Positions 24,689-34,450 of a stretch of DNA of 64,000 bases are shown piece by piece. The notes under the pieces were generated by a model, which worked only from the letters and a program-made list of their open reading frames with translations, was not told where the DNA came from and did not search any database. Made by a program: the position numbers and the translations under genes. The stretch comes from Mycolicibacterium elephantis DSM 44368 (GTDB lineage: Bacteria; Actinomycetota; Actinomycetes; Mycobacteriales; Mycobacteriaceae), in assembly GCF_004014805.1 (NCBI RefSeq), contig NZ_ATDN01000009.1:1-64000 (forward strand), read 5' to 3'. Position 1 is the first letter of the stretch, and every line of letters begins with the position of its first letter.

Positions 24689-25689
24689 GTGTCGTCGTAG
24701 CGGTCGCCGCTGTCGGCCAGCAGCGTGACCACTGAGCCACTACGACCTTCGGCCAGCATCTCCGCCAGCAGCCCGAACGCACCCCACAGATTCGTGCCCG
24801 TCGACGGGCCGACCCGCCGGCCCAGCACGGCGCTGGCATGGCGCGCCGCGGCCACCGATGCGGCGTCGGGAACCATGACCATCCGATCGACCACGTCGGG
24901 CAGAAACGAGGGTTCCACCCGTGGCCTGCCGATCCCTTCGATGCGTGACGACATCCCGGTCACCACGTCGCGGCCCTCCACGTACGACGGGTAGAACGCC
25001 GAGTACTCCGGGTCCACCACGCACAGCTTGGTGGCGTGACGGCGGTAACGGATGAACCTGCCGATCGTCGCGCTGGTGCCGCCGGTGCCCGCGCCGACGA
25101 CGATCCAGTCCGGTATCGGATGGGCCTCGTCTCGCATCTGCTCGAAGATCGACTCGGCGATGTTGTTGTTGCCGCGCCAGTCGGTGGCCCGCTCGGCGTT
25201 GGTGAACTGGTCGAGATAATGACCGCCGGTCTCCGCGGCGAGCCGCTCGGCCTCCTCGTACATCTGGGATGACTCGGCGACGAAATGGCAACGGCCGCCT
25301 TGTGATTCGATGAGTGCGATCTTGCTGGCGGAGGTGGACTTCGGCATCACCGCGATGAACGGCAGGCCCAGCAGCGCGGCGAAGTAGGCCTCCGAGACCG
25401 CCGTCGACCCCGAGGACGCCTCGATGACCGTGGTGTTCTCGTGGATCCAGCCGTTGCACAGCCCGTACAGGAACAACGACCGCGCCAGCCGGTGCTTGAG
25501 GCTTCCGGTGATGTGGGTGGATTCGTCCTTGAGGTACAACTGCAGGTCGCAGCGATCCGCCCAGGACGACGGCAACGGGTAGCGCAGCAGGTGGGTGTCG
25601 GCGCTGCGCCGGGCATCGGCCTCGATGAGGCGGACGGCATTGTTGACCCACTCGCGCGAATGGTCCCGGGTGGCGACGGCGCTCCGCAA
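24592..25689 (-). CDS. PLP-dependent cysteine synthase-like lyase, Rv3684-like
   Basis: A 365-residue fold-type II PLP enzyme. The PLP lysine is in [11 protein letters not shown], the substrate loop is [13 protein letters not shown], and the phosphate loop is [13 protein letters not shown]. It resembles O-acetylserine sulfhydrylase and cystathionine beta-synthase, but the changed loop and C-terminus separate it from CysK/CysM, so the reaction is uncertain. The likely start is TTG 25689, three bases after the phosphoesterase stop, so the two genes form an operon. Confidence 0.87.
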   Translation of the reverse strand: MRSAVATRDHSREWVNNAVRLIEADARRSADTHLLRYPLPSSWADRCDLQLYLKDESTHITGSLKHRLARSLFLYGLCNGWIHENTTVIEASSGSTAVSEAYFAALLGLPFIAVMPKSTSASKIALIESQGGRCHFVAESSQMYEEAERLAAETGGHYLDQFTNAERATDWRGNNNIAESIFEQMRDEAHPIPDWIVVGAGTGGTSATIGRFIRYRRHATKLCVVDPEYSAFYPSYVEGRDVVTGMSSRIEGIGRPRVEPSFLPDVVDRMVMVPDAASVAAARHASAVLGRRVGPSTGTNLWGAFGLLAEMLAEGRSGSVVTLLADSGDRYDDTYFCDEWLTSQGLDSSGAAAVLSEFERSGRLR

Positions 25690-25692
25690 GGC

Positions 25693-26679
25693 TTACCGCA
25701 CGGACACGCTCGGATGGGACTGGCCCACCCGGCTGCCGACGTCGCGCCCACCCGTCGGCGCGGGCACCAGCGTCAACAACGTGGCCTCCGGGCGGCAGCA
25801 GAACCGCAGCGGCGAATACGGTGACGTGCCGATGCCCGCCGACACGTGCAGCTGCATGTGCGCGCCCCACCGCGACGGTCCCTTGGCCCGCGAGCGGTCC
25901 AGGCCGCAGTTGGTGACCAGCGCTCCGTAGAACGGCAGGCACAGCTGTCCGCCGTGGGTGTGGCCGGCCATCACCAGCTGGTAACCGTCGGCGGCGAAGC
26001 GGTCGAGCACGCGGGGCTCGGGCGAATGCGTCAGCCCCAGCTTCAGATCAGCCGCGGCAGGCGCCGGGCCCGCGATGGTGTCGTAGCGGTCCCGGGACAG
26101 GTGCGGGTCGTCGACGCCGGCGGCCGCGATCCGCAGCCCGTTCACGGTGAACTCGCGGCGGTTGTGTGTCAGGTCCAGCCAGCCGCGCTCGGTGAACGCC
26201 GCCCGCAGGTCCTGCCACGGCAGCGGTTCGCCGTGCACGCGGTGGCCGGGGTTGGCCAGGTAGTTCAGCGGGTTCTTCGGGCGTGGGCCGAAGTAGTCGT
26301 TGCTGCCGAAGATGAACACCCCGGGCACTGCCAGCAATTCGGTCAACGACTGCACCACGGCGGGCACGGCCTTCGGGTGGGCGAGGTTGTCGCCGGTGTT
26401 CACCACCAGGTCGGGTTCCAGCGCCACCAGTTCGCGCAGCCACGCCTGCTTGCGCCGCTGGCCCGGCCGCATATGGATATCGCTGATGTGCAGCACCCTC
26501 AGCGGCGACGTCCCCGGCGACAACACCGGCATGGTGACCTCGCGCAGCACGAAGGCGTTGCGCTCGATGATCGAGCCGTATGCGATGCCGGCTGCCAGCG
26601 CACCCGCGCTGACCGCGGCGGCGCTTTTCAGGGTCGACGGCGACGACCGAGTCGTCGAACGGGGTGAACGAGCAGGCAT
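25693..26679 (-). CDS. Metallophosphoesterase, Rv3683-like
   Basis: A 328-residue calcineurin-like phosphoesterase with an N-terminal membrane or signal segment (LKSAAAVSAGALAAGIAYG). Metal motifs: HISDIHM, VVNTGDN, GSNDY (in place of GNHD) and GHTHGGQ. YkuE/YaeI relatives act on envelope lipids, but the substrate here is unknown. ATG 26679 is chosen over a TTG nine codons earlier. Downstream of ponA2, 73 bases apart. Confidence 0.9.
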   Translation of the reverse strand: MPARSPRSTTRSSPSTLKSAAAVSAGALAAGIAYGSIIERNAFVLREVTMPVLSPGTSPLRVLHISDIHMRPGQRRKQAWLRELVALEPDLVVNTGDNLAHPKAVPAVVQSLTELLAVPGVFIFGSNDYFGPRPKNPLNYLANPGHRVHGEPLPWQDLRAAFTERGWLDLTHNRREFTVNGLRIAAAGVDDPHLSRDRYDTIAGPAPAAADLKLGLTHSPEPRVLDRFAADGYQLVMAGHTHGGQLCLPFYGALVTNCGLDRSRAKGPSRWGAHMQLHVSAGIGTSPYSPLRFCCRPEATLLTLVPAPTGGRDVGSRVGQSHPSVSVR

Positions 26680-26752
26680 GTCAGTGAGCCTACTGCCATT
26701 CGCCAACGGTTACCGCTTTCCAAAGGTCGGCGTGGGAAACCCATAGTGCGAA

Positions 26753-29218
26753 TCAGCCCGGCGGCGGCGCCGGCGCCGGGGGCGGCGGCGGCCCGAGCAC
26801 GGGAACGGTGATCGGCGGCAGGCCAGGAATCTGCACGACGGTCTCACCGACGGGCACCGGCAGCCCCGGAACGCCCGGCGGAGCCTCCGGCGCCGGTGGC
26901 GGGGCCGGAGGGATGCCGTTGGAGATCTGTAGCGTGATGATCGAGCCTGGGACCGTCTGCCCGGACGGCGACGTACCGACCACCGTGCCGTACGACGACG
27001 AACTGTTCACCGGCGTCGCGTCGTTGGCGACCTGGAAACCCGCGTCGCGCAGCCGCTGCCGAGCGGTGTCCTGGCTCAGGCCGGCCACGCTGGGCACCCT
27101 CGAACCGGGCGCGCCGTCGACGAAACGCGGATCGGTCGGCGGCAGATTGACCTCCCCGAAGGCGGTCGCGATCGGCTTCATCGCCGCGAACCAGGTGCGG
27201 GCGGGCTCGTTGCCGCCGTACAGGTTGCCGTTACCGCCGCACTTGCGCAGCGGGAACGAACACAGCGATCCCGGCGACGCCGAGTCGTCGTAGATGTAAC
27301 TGGCACCGGCCAGCTGGTTGGTGAACCCGAGGAAGCCCGACGAGCGGTGCGCCTCGGTGGTGCCGGTCTTACCCGACATCGGCAGATCCCAGCCCACCGA
27401 GCCCGCGGCACCCGCGGCGGTGCCGGCTCCCTTGTCGTCCTTGCTCAACGCGTTCGCCAGCGTGTTGGCCAGCCCGTCGGGCACGACCTGTTCACACGTC
27501 TCCGTCGTCACCGACACCTGCTCGCCGTGGCGGTCGATGACCTCGGCGATCGGGTTGGGCGGGCACCACATCCCGCCCGAGGCCAGGGTCGCGGCGACGT
27601 TGGCCAACTCGAGCGGATTGACCTCGATGGGCCCCAGCGTGAACGAGCCGATGTTCTGGCGTTTGACGAAGTCGGCCAGGCTCTCGTTGCTTTCGGGGTC
27701 GTAGTCACGGGCGGTGCCGGGCAACGCGTAGGACCGCAGCCCCAGCTTGACCGCCATGTCGACCGCGCGGGGCACCCCGATCTGCGAGATCAGCTTGGCG
27801 AACGCGGTGTTCGGGGAGGTCGCCAGCGCGTCCGTCACGTTCATGCTGCCGCGGTAGTTGCCCGCGTTCTCCACACACCATGTCGCAGGCGGGCAGCCCC
27901 TGGCGCCGCCGCTGCCGAGCCCTTTGGCCTGGAACCGGGCCGGCGCGTCCAGTTGCGCGTTGATCCCCATGCCCATCTCCATCGCGGCCGCGACCGTGAA
28001 GACCTTGAAGATCGACCCGGCACCGTCGCCCACCAGTGCGAACGGCTGCGGCTGCATGGTCTCTTCGGCATCGGAGTTCAGACCGTACGTGCGGCTGCTG
28101 GCCATCGCCAGCACCGGATGGGACTCCTTGCCCGGCCGGATCACGCTCATCACGCTGGCGACACCGTCGCGCTCGGCGTCGGCGAACTGGTTGACCGCCG
28201 ACTTCACCGACGCCTGCACGTCGGGATCCAGGGTGGTCTTGATCAGGTACCCGCCCTTGGCGACCTGCTCCTTGCTGATGCCGGCGCGCGCCAGGTACTC
28301 GAGCGCGTAGTCGCAGAAAAACGCGCGATCACCGGCGGCGATGCAGCCGCGCGGCAGTTCCTTGGGCTGGGGGAGGATGCCGAGGGGCTTCTCCTTGGCG
28401 GCGCGCAACGCCGCGGCCTCATCGGGCAGGTTCTCGATCATCGTGTCGAGCACGACGTTGCGGCGGGCCAGCGCGCCGTCGGGGTTGGTGTATGGGTTCA
28501 GCGTGCTGGTGGACTGCACCAGCCCGGCCAGCAGCGCCGCCTGCTCCCAGTTGAGTTCGGAGGCGTCGACGCCGAAGTAGGTCTGCGCCGCGTCCTGGAC
28601 ACCGAACGCGCCGTTGCCGAACGACACCAGGTTCAGGTAGCGGGTCAGGATCTCGGGCTTGGTGAACGTCTTGTCGAGGGTCAGCGCCATCCGGATCTCG
28701 CGCAGCTTGCGCGCCGGGGTGGTCTCGACGGCGGCGCGCCGTTCGGCCTCGGTCTGCGCGATCACCAGCAACTGGTAGTTCTTGACGTACTGCTGCTCGA
28801 TGGTGGAGCCGCCGCGGGTGTCGAGGTTTCCGGAGAGATAGCCGGAGAGACCCGTCAGCGTGCCCTGCCAGTCCACGCCGTTGTGCTCAGCAAACCGCTT
28901 GTCCTCGATGGACACGATCGCCAGCTTCATGGTGTTGGCGATGTCTTCGCTGGGCACCTCGAACCGGCGCTGCGAGTACAGCCACGCGATCACGTTGCCC
29001 TGCGCGTCGACCATCGTCGAGACCTGCGGGACCTCGCCCTCGACCAGTTGCGCGGACCCGTTGGCGACCACGTCGGAGGCCCGGTTCGAGATCAGCCCGA
29101 AGCCGCCGACCACGGGAAACATCAACGCGGCCGCCAGCACGCTGGCCAGCAGGCAACACCAGGCGAGCTTGATGACCGTGACCGACGTCGGCGGCCGCGG
29201 TGGCTGGCTCTCTGGCAT
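26753..29218 (-). CDS. ponA2: Bifunctional penicillin-binding protein 1B/2 (PonA2)
   Basis: An 821-residue class A PBP that polymerises and cross-links peptidoglycan. Order: short cytosolic tail, membrane anchor (IKLAWCCLLASVLAAALMF), GT51 transglycosylase with SIEDKRFAEHNGVDW and GGSTIEQQYVKN, transpeptidase with GSIFKVFT (SxxK), SPN (SxN) and SGKTGTTE (KTG), then a PASTA domain (VPSVAGLSQDTARQRL) and a Pro-rich tail. M. tuberculosis PonA2 (Rv3682) is needed under acid and oxidative stress. MPESQPPRPP at 29218 is the start. Confidence 0.97.
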   Translation of the reverse strand: MPESQPPRPPTSVTVIKLAWCCLLASVLAAALMFPVVGGFGLISNRASDVVANGSAQLVEGEVPQVSTMVDAQGNVIAWLYSQRRFEVPSEDIANTMKLAIVSIEDKRFAEHNGVDWQGTLTGLSGYLSGNLDTRGGSTIEQQYVKNYQLLVIAQTEAERRAAVETTPARKLREIRMALTLDKTFTKPEILTRYLNLVSFGNGAFGVQDAAQTYFGVDASELNWEQAALLAGLVQSTSTLNPYTNPDGALARRNVVLDTMIENLPDEAAALRAAKEKPLGILPQPKELPRGCIAAGDRAFFCDYALEYLARAGISKEQVAKGGYLIKTTLDPDVQASVKSAVNQFADAERDGVASVMSVIRPGKESHPVLAMASSRTYGLNSDAEETMQPQPFALVGDGAGSIFKVFTVAAAMEMGMGINAQLDAPARFQAKGLGSGGARGCPPATWCVENAGNYRGSMNVTDALATSPNTAFAKLISQIGVPRAVDMAVKLGLRSYALPGTARDYDPESNESLADFVKRQNIGSFTLGPIEVNPLELANVAATLASGGMWCPPNPIAEVIDRHGEQVSVTTETCEQVVPDGLANTLANALSKDDKGAGTAAGAAGSVGWDLPMSGKTGTTEAHRSSGFLGFTNQLAGASYIYDDSASPGSLCSFPLRKCGGNGNLYGGNEPARTWFAAMKPIATAFGEVNLPPTDPRFVDGAPGSRVPSVAGLSQDTARQRLRDAGFQVANDATPVNSSSSYGTVVGTSPSGQTVPGSIITLQISNGIPPAPPPAPEAPPGVPGLPVPVGETVVQIPGLPPITVPVLGPPPPPAPAPPPG

Positions 29219-29525
29219 GGCTACAGAGTAACTACGCGGCTCGGGCCGCAAAACGGGCAGCGGCGATCGGCCGGCAAAAAAAACGTCCGAGCAGCACACA
29301 TATCCTCGTCTCCGTCAATTTTGCGCGGTGACTGCACGGTCGTCCCAAAAAAGGTGGGGAACTACCCATTGCGCGAAACCCTCTGACCACCTAAGTTGAG
29401 CTAACAGTGCGATGCAGGTCACATAAGACCCCCCCACTGTGGCGTAGATCGCAATCGCGCTCTACACCGGACGACATGGCCGCCACGGCGATGGCAGGGC
29501 GGCAGGGAAAGAAGGGATTTCTCGG
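29219..29525. promoter_or_regulatory. Divergent ponA2/whiB4 promoter region with a Crp-like site
   Basis: 307 bases without a gene between the two starts. It contains an A-rich stretch near 29273-29284, a C-run near 29430, and TGCGA-N6-TCACA at 29408-29423, one base from the Crp consensus TGTGA-N6-TCACA. No clear sigma-A promoter could be assigned. Confidence 0.45.
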
Positions 29526-29882
29526 GTGTCAGCAACTAGGCCCGCGGCTCGCAGGACAAGCACGACTTCGTCCGCCCACACTGTTGTCCACGGCGCCGAA
29601 GCCGAAGCTCGTATCGCTTGGGTGTCTCAGGCTCGATGCCGTCAAACCGATCCCGACGAACTGTTCGTACGCGGGGCCGCGCAGCGTAAAGCCGCGGTGA
29701 TCTGTCGGCACTGCCCGGTGATCTTGGAATGTGGCGCCGACGCCCTCGACAACCGCGTCGAGTTCGGCGTGTGGGGCGGCATGACCGAACGCCAGCGGCG
29801 CGCCCTGCTCAAGCAGCACCCCGAGGTCGTTTCCTGGGCCGATTTCTTCGCCGCCCAGCGCAAGCACCGCAGCGCCGGCTAG
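29526..29882 (+). CDS. whiB4: WhiB4 redox-sensing regulator
   Basis: A 118-residue Wbl protein. Four cysteines (38, 60, 63, 69) in the C-x21-C-x2-C-x5-C pattern bind a 4Fe-4S cluster, followed by the GVWGGMTERQRR turn and a basic C-terminus for DNA. In M. tuberculosis WhiB4 (Rv3681c, also 118 residues) responds to oxygen and oxidants and represses antioxidant genes. GTG 29526 gives the family length. Divergent from ponA2 and convergent with bagB. Confidence 0.96.
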   Translation: MSATRPAARRTSTTSSAHTVVHGAEAEARIAWVSQARCRQTDPDELFVRGAAQRKAAVICRHCPVILECGADALDNRVEFGVWGGMTERQRRALLKQHPEVVSWADFFAAQRKHRSAG

Positions 29883-29887
29883 GCCTG

Positions 29888-31021
29888 CTACGCGGCTGAC
29901 GACGCCTCGCCGGTGATCTGATCGGCGATCGCGCGCAGCGCCTCCAGATCCGACACGTCGAACGGCAGCGACGGCACGCCGACGATCGGCACGTGCGGGT
30001 TCGCTCCGGTGAACCGCGACAGGAGCCGGACCTCACGTTTCGCCGTCATCGCGCGGTCGGCGTGGATCCTGAGCACAGCCGCGGTCAACGAATTCGGGTC
30101 CTTCTTCTCGAGTTCCTCGGCGGCCTCCTCCGCCTTCTCCGCGTGCAGGTCGCACAAGGTCGGGTGGGTGCGGTTGAGGATCAGCCCGGCCAGCGGCATG
30201 TGCTCCTCGGTGAGCCGGTCGACGAAGAACGAGGCCTCGCGCAGCGCGTCGGGCTCGGGCGCCGACACCACGACGAACTGGGTGCCGCGACGCTTGAGCA
30301 GCTCGTAGGTGCGGTCGGCCTTCTCCCGGAACCCGCCGAAGGTTGCGTCCAGCGATTGAACGAAATCGGCTGCGTCGGCGAGCATTTGAGAGCCCAACAC
30401 AGTCGACAGGGCCTTCATCGCCAGTCCGACGGCGCCGGTCACAAGGCGTCCGAAGCCTCGGCCCGGCGCCAGCAGCAGCCGCCACAGTCGGCTGTCCATG
30501 AAGCTGCCCAACCGTTTCGGTGCGTCGAGAAAGTCCAAGGCGTTGCGCGACGGCGGAGTGTCCACCACGACGAGATCCCATTTGTCTTGCGCGAGAAGCT
30601 GCCCCAGCTTCTCCATCGCCATGTACTCCTGTGTGCCGGCCAGCGAGGTCGCGACGGTCTGATAGAACTGGTTGTCCAGAATCGCGTCGGCCCGATCGGG
30701 GCCGGAGTACTGGATCACCATCTCGTCGAAGGTGCGGCGCATGTCGAGCATCATCGCGTGCAACTCGCCGGACACCTCGGGAGCCAGCGGAACGCGCTGG
30801 GGTGAGTTGCCGAGATCGGCGATGCCGAGCGCCTGGGCGAGACGCCGGGCGGGGTCGATGGTCAACACCACCACCGTGCGGCCGTATTCGGCCGCCCGCA
30901 GCGCCATCGCGGCCGCCGTCGTCGTCTTGCCGACACCGCCTGCGCCGCAGCACACCACGACCCGGTTGGACGTGTCCTCGAGGATCGAGCGCATGTCGAG
31001 GGCGGGCGGGGTGGTGCTCAT
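29888..31021 (-). CDS. bagB: Get3/ArsA-like anion-transporter ATPase, Rv3680-like
   Basis: A 377-residue soluble P-loop ATPase. Walker A of the deviant type is [14 protein letters not shown], switch [16 protein letters not shown] and switch [16 protein letters not shown]. In M. tuberculosis Rv3679 and Rv3680 form a complex (BagA/BagB) that protects against glycerol and nitric oxide toxicity. It is 27 bases downstream of the partner gene, in the same operon. Confidence 0.94.
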   Translation of the reverse strand: MSTTPPALDMRSILEDTSNRVVVCCGAGGVGKTTTAAAMALRAAEYGRTVVVLTIDPARRLAQALGIADLGNSPQRVPLAPEVSGELHAMMLDMRRTFDEMVIQYSGPDRADAILDNQFYQTVATSLAGTQEYMAMEKLGQLLAQDKWDLVVVDTPPSRNALDFLDAPKRLGSFMDSRLWRLLLAPGRGFGRLVTGAVGLAMKALSTVLGSQMLADAADFVQSLDATFGGFREKADRTYELLKRRGTQFVVVSAPEPDALREASFFVDRLTEEHMPLAGLILNRTHPTLCDLHAEKAEEAAEELEKKDPNSLTAAVLRIHADRAMTAKREVRLLSRFTGANPHVPIVGVPSLPFDVSDLEALRAIADQITGEASSAA

Positions 31022-31048
31022 CTACGTCTCCTCAATGGTCTGATGGGC

Positions 31049-32068
31049 TTACCGGACGCCCTGCTGCGCAAGCGCTTCGGCGAGCTCGTAGAGGCTGCCC
31101 AGGTCCACGCCGTCGGGGATCTGCGGCAGTGCGAGGCGTGCCACGTCGAGCGCGTCGAGTTGCTCGGCACTCTCGGCGCGCGCCTTGATCCTGGTGGCGT
31201 GCTGGATCGTTTCGGTGAGCAGGCCGGCGAAATCTTTGTCGGACAACGTGATTCCCACCTCGTCCAGAGTGGACCGCACCTCGTCGGCGTCGATGTCGCC
31301 CTCGGCGGCCTTGGCCAAATCCTCCGGCGACAGGTAGGCCGGGATGTTGCGGTTGACGATGACGCTGCCGATCGGCAGATCGAGGGCTCTGAGCTCTTCG
31401 ATGGCTTCCAGCGTCTCCTGGATCGGCAGCGCCTCCAGCAACGTCACGAGATGAATCGCGGTGAGATCGGAATGCAGCACCTTGACGACGCTTTCGGCCT
31501 GACCGTGCACCGGCCCGCCCTTCGCCAGATCGGAGACGGCCTTGGTGACGTCGAGGAACCGGGCTATGCGCCCGGTCGGGGGCGAGTCAACGACCACGGC
31601 GTCGTACACCGGTTGCTTGCCCTTTTCGGCGCGCGTCACGATCTCGCGGATCTTCCCGGTGAGCAGCACGTCGCGCAATCCGGGTGCGATCGTCGTCGCG
31701 AACTCGACCGCACCGATCCTGCGCATCGCGCGCCCGGCCAGGCCGAGGTTGTAGAACATGTCGAGGTATTCGAGGAACGCCGCCTCGGTGTCGATCGCCA
31801 GCGCGTTGACCTGACCGCCGCCCTCGGCTGTCGCGATCTTCACCTCTTGATAGGGCAGCGGCGGAACGTCGAAAAGCTGTGCAATCCCTTGTCGCCCTTC
31901 AACTTCCACCAGCAGCACCTTGCGGCCACCCGCCGCCAGTGCCAGTGCCAGGGCGGCGGCGATCGTCGACTTGCCGGTGCCGCCCTTGCCGGTGACGAAG
32001 TGCAGGCGCGCCTTGGTGAGGCGAGACGGCCAGCCGATGGAATGTCCGCCATTGATAGTGGAAGCCAC
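31049..32068 (-). CDS. bagA: Get3/ArsA-like anion-transporter ATPase, Rv3679-like
   Basis: A 339-residue P-loop ATPase with GKGGTGKSTIAAALALALA (deviant Walker A), LLVEVEGRQGIAQLF and VVVDSPPTGRIARFLDVT. It lacks the long hydrophobic-groove insertion of eukaryotic Get3. It pairs with BagB. GTG 32068 is the start; the divergent DUF4177 gene begins 75 bases away. Confidence 0.94.
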   Translation of the reverse strand: MASTINGGHSIGWPSRLTKARLHFVTGKGGTGKSTIAAALALALAAGGRKVLLVEVEGRQGIAQLFDVPPLPYQEVKIATAEGGGQVNALAIDTEAAFLEYLDMFYNLGLAGRAMRRIGAVEFATTIAPGLRDVLLTGKIREIVTRAEKGKQPVYDAVVVDSPPTGRIARFLDVTKAVSDLAKGGPVHGQAESVVKVLHSDLTAIHLVTLLEALPIQETLEAIEELRALDLPIGSVIVNRNIPAYLSPEDLAKAAEGDIDADEVRSTLDEVGITLSDKDFAGLLTETIQHATRIKARAESAEQLDALDVARLALPQIPDGVDLGSLYELAEALAQQGVR

Positions 32069-32143
32069 CTGTGCATGCTAACGAAGTGGTTTGCGGGCTC
32101 ATGACGGCCGCAGCCTCATTTGACCGCCGGATAAGCTCGGGAC

Positions 32144-32305
32144 ATGACCGAACCGACCCGCTGGGAGTACTCCACCGTCCCGTTGCTCACGCACGCGACC
32201 AAGCAGATCCTCGACCAATGGGGCGAGGACGGCTGGGAACTGGTGTCGGTGCTGCCGGGGCCCACCGGCGAGCAGCACGTCGCCTATCTGAAACGACCGA
32301 AATGA
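32144..32305 (+). CDS. DUF4177 small protein, Rv3678A-like
   Basis: A 53-residue protein: MTEPTRWEYSTVPLL, then ILDQWGEDGWELVSVLPGP, the WE-Y...GWELVS pattern of DUF4177. ATG 32144; its stop overlaps the RidA start (ATGA), so the two are co-translated. Same length as M. tuberculosis Rv3678A. Function unknown. Confidence 0.92.
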   Translation: MTEPTRWEYSTVPLLTHATKQILDQWGEDGWELVSVLPGPTGEQHVAYLKRPK

Positions 32306-32787
32306 CGCCGGCGCCGGAGGGCCGGCGACATCAGACCCCGGCTGCCAGGTTGGCCGAGCTGGGCATCGAACTGCCCGAGCTGGTGCCGCCGCTCGCGGCC
32401 TATGTGCCCGCGGTGCGCACCGGCAACCTGGTCTACACCGCCGGTCAGCTGCCGATGAAGGACGGCGCGCTGCTGCAGACCGGCAAGGTGGGCGCCGAGG
32501 TCAGCCCCGACGAGGGCAAGGCGCTGGCGCGGGTGTGCGCGCTCAACGCGCTGGCCGCGGTGCACTCTCTGACCGGCATCGACTCGGTCGCCCGGGTGGT
32601 CAAGGTGGTCGGGTTCGTCGCGTCGGCGCCGGGGTTCTACGGCCAGCCCGGGGTGGTCAACGGCGCCTCGGAGCTGTTCGGTGAGGTCTTCGGCGACGCG
32701 GGCGCGCACGCCCGGTCGGCGGTCGGGGTGTCGGCGTTGCCGCTGGACGCGCCGGTGGAAGTCGAGATCATCGCCGAGGTGGTGTGA
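32302..32787 (+). CDS. RidA/YjgF-family protein, Rv3678c-like
   Basis: A 161-residue member of the YjgF/YER057c/UK114 family: VRTGNLVYTAGQLPM, ALNALAAVHSLTGIDSV, and the C-terminal ARSAVGVSALPLDAPVEVEI. The usual arginine of deaminating RidA is at the ARSAVGV position. RidA removes reactive enamines from PLP enzymes, but this longer subgroup may have another role. Co-translated between DUF4177 and the MBL gene. Confidence 0.9.
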   Translation: MTPAPEGRRHQTPAARLAELGIELPELVPPLAAYVPAVRTGNLVYTAGQLPMKDGALLQTGKVGAEVSPDEGKALARVCALNALAAVHSLTGIDSVARVVKVVGFVASAPGFYGQPGVVNGASELFGEVFGDAGAHARSAVGVSALPLDAPVEVEIIAEVV

Positions 32788-32794
32788 GCGAGCG

Positions 32795-33574
32795 GTGACC
32801 CTCGAGCATCCCGCCTACGGGCGTCTGCGGCCGGTGACCGATACCGCGTCGGTGCTGCTGTGCGACAACCCGGGGAAGATGACGCTCGAAGGCACCAACA
32901 CCTGGGTGCTGCGCGGTTCGGGCAGCGACGAGTTGGTGCTCGTCGACCCGGGGCCCGATGACGACGACGAGCACGTCGCCCGGCTCGCCGAGCTCGGCAA
33001 GATCCCGTTGATTCTGATCAGCCACCGCCACGAGGACCACACCGGCGCCATCGACAGGATCGTCGAGCACACCGGCGCGGTGGTGCGCTCGATGGGCAGC
33101 GGGTTCCTGCGAGGGCTGGGCGGACCGCTCGCCGACGGGGAGGTCATCGAGGCCGCGGGCCTGCGGATCACCGTGATGGCCACCCCGGGCCACACCGCGG
33201 ACTCGGTGTCGTTCGTCCTCGACGATGCGGTGCTGACCGCCGACACGGTACTGGGCCGCGGCACGACGGTGATCGACAAGGAAAACGGCAGCTTGCAGGA
33301 CTACCTGGAGTCGTTGCGGCGGCTGCGCGGGCTGGGCCGGCGCGCGGTGCTGCCCGGGCACGGTCCCGAACTCGCGGATCTGGAAGCCGTCAGCGACATG
33401 TACTTGGCGCACCGCGAGGAACGGCTGGAGCAGGTGCGCGCCGCGTTACGGGACCTCGGCGACGACGCCAGCACGCGCCAGATCGTCGAGCACGTGTACA
33501 CCGACGTCGACAAAGAGCTCTGGGACGTCGCCGAATGGTCCGTCCAGGCCCAGCTGGACTACCTACGGGCGTAA
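32795..33574 (+). CDS. Metallo-beta-lactamase fold hydrolase, Rv3677c-like
   Basis: A 259-residue MBL protein with SHRHEDHTG (HxHxDH zinc motif), ATPGHTADS, LTADTVLGRG and VLPGHGP. It belongs to the glyoxalase II/LACTB2-like branch, with a C-terminal helical domain (ASTRQIVEHVYTDVDKELW). Hydrolysis of a thioester or RNA end is possible; the substrate is unknown. GTG 32795, seven bases after the RidA stop, same operon. Confidence 0.93.
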   Translation: MTLEHPAYGRLRPVTDTASVLLCDNPGKMTLEGTNTWVLRGSGSDELVLVDPGPDDDDEHVARLAELGKIPLILISHRHEDHTGAIDRIVEHTGAVVRSMGSGFLRGLGGPLADGEVIEAAGLRITVMATPGHTADSVSFVLDDAVLTADTVLGRGTTVIDKENGSLQDYLESLRRLRGLGRRAVLPGHGPELADLEAVSDMYLAHREERLEQVRAALRDLGDDASTRQIVEHVYTDVDKELWDVAEWSVQAQLDYLRA

Positions 33575-33591
33575 GGGGGCACACAAATTCT

Positions 33592-33654
33592 CGCCCAAAG
33601 GGACGAACGGGCGGGAAAGTGCGAGTGAATCCCGCCATTTCGTCGATCTCGGCG
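33592..33654. repeat. 63-nt convergent-junction element, copy A
   Basis: Lies between the MBL stop and the crp stop. It aligns without gaps to 60445-60507; shared blocks are GGGACG, GGGCGG, AAGTGCGAGT and CGTCGATCTCGGCG. CGCCC at its start can pair with GGGCG 12 bases later. Likely a terminator-type dispersed element. Confidence 0.65.
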
Positions 33655-33672
33655 AAGGAAAAGGCGGAAAGA

Positions 33673-34347
33673 CTAGCGGGCGCGGCGGGCCAGACGCTCG
33701 GAGTCCGAGATCAGCACGCTCTTGCCCTCCAACCGGATCCAGCCGCGGTGCGCGAAGTCGGCGAGCGCCTTGTTGACGGTCTCCCGCGAAGCCCCGACGA
33801 GCTGCGCGATCTCCTCCTGCGTCAGGTCGTGCGTCACGCGCAGCGCCCCGCCCTCCTGGGTGCCGAACCGCTGCGCCAGCTGAAGCAGCTGCTTGGCCAC
33901 GCGGCCGGGCACGTCGGTGAAGATCAGATCGGCCAGGGCGTTGTTGGTGCGGCGCAGCCGGCGGGCCAGCACCCGCAGCAGCTGCTCGGCGATCTCGGGG
34001 CGATCGGCGATCCACGACCGCAGCGCGTCGCGGTCCATCGTGACCGCGCGCACCTCGGTGATCGTGGTGGCGCTCGACGTCCGCGGGCCGGGGTCGAAGA
34101 TCGACAGCTCGCCGAACATGTCCGACGGGCCCATGATGGTGAGCAGATTCTCGCGGCCGTCCGGCGATCGTCGCCCGATCTTGATCTTTCCGGACACGAT
34201 GATGTACAACCGGTCGCCTGGCTCCCCTTCGGCGAACACGGTGTGCCCGCGGGGGAAGTCGACGGGCTGCAGTTGCTTGGTCAGCGCCGCCACGGCGCTG
34301 GGTTCGACCCCCTGGAAGATTCCGGCCCTCGCCAGGATCTCGTCCAC
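33673..34347 (-). CDS. crp: cAMP receptor protein, CRP/FNR family
   Basis: A 224-residue dimeric regulator, the same length as M. tuberculosis CRP (Rv3676). The cyclic-nucleotide domain has [16 protein letters not shown] (phosphate cassette), then the hinge helix and the HTH with [21 protein letters not shown]. It binds TGTGA-N6-TCACA-like palindromes; two such candidates occur in this window (43848 and 29408). It ends 18 bases past repeat copy A. Confidence 0.98.
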   Translation of the reverse strand: MDEILARAGIFQGVEPSAVAALTKQLQPVDFPRGHTVFAEGEPGDRLYIIVSGKIKIGRRSPDGRENLLTIMGPSDMFGELSIFDPGPRTSSATTITEVRAVTMDRDALRSWIADRPEIAEQLLRVLARRLRRTNNALADLIFTDVPGRVAKQLLQLAQRFGTQEGGALRVTHDLTQEEIAQLVGASRETVNKALADFAHRGWIRLEGKSVLISDSERLARRAR

Positions 34348-34450
34348 GTTGCCCCTCTTAGCCTGTTGGGTGATATGACATGCGCAAGCCGACCTCTAGC
34401 CCGGCTAGCAAAATCAGTCTAGAGGTATCCCAATTCGCGACCAGCCCACG

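Noticed and set aside
27347..29386. A 679-residue frame antisense to ponA2
   Set aside because: Same GC artefact; the minus strand encodes all PBP motifs.
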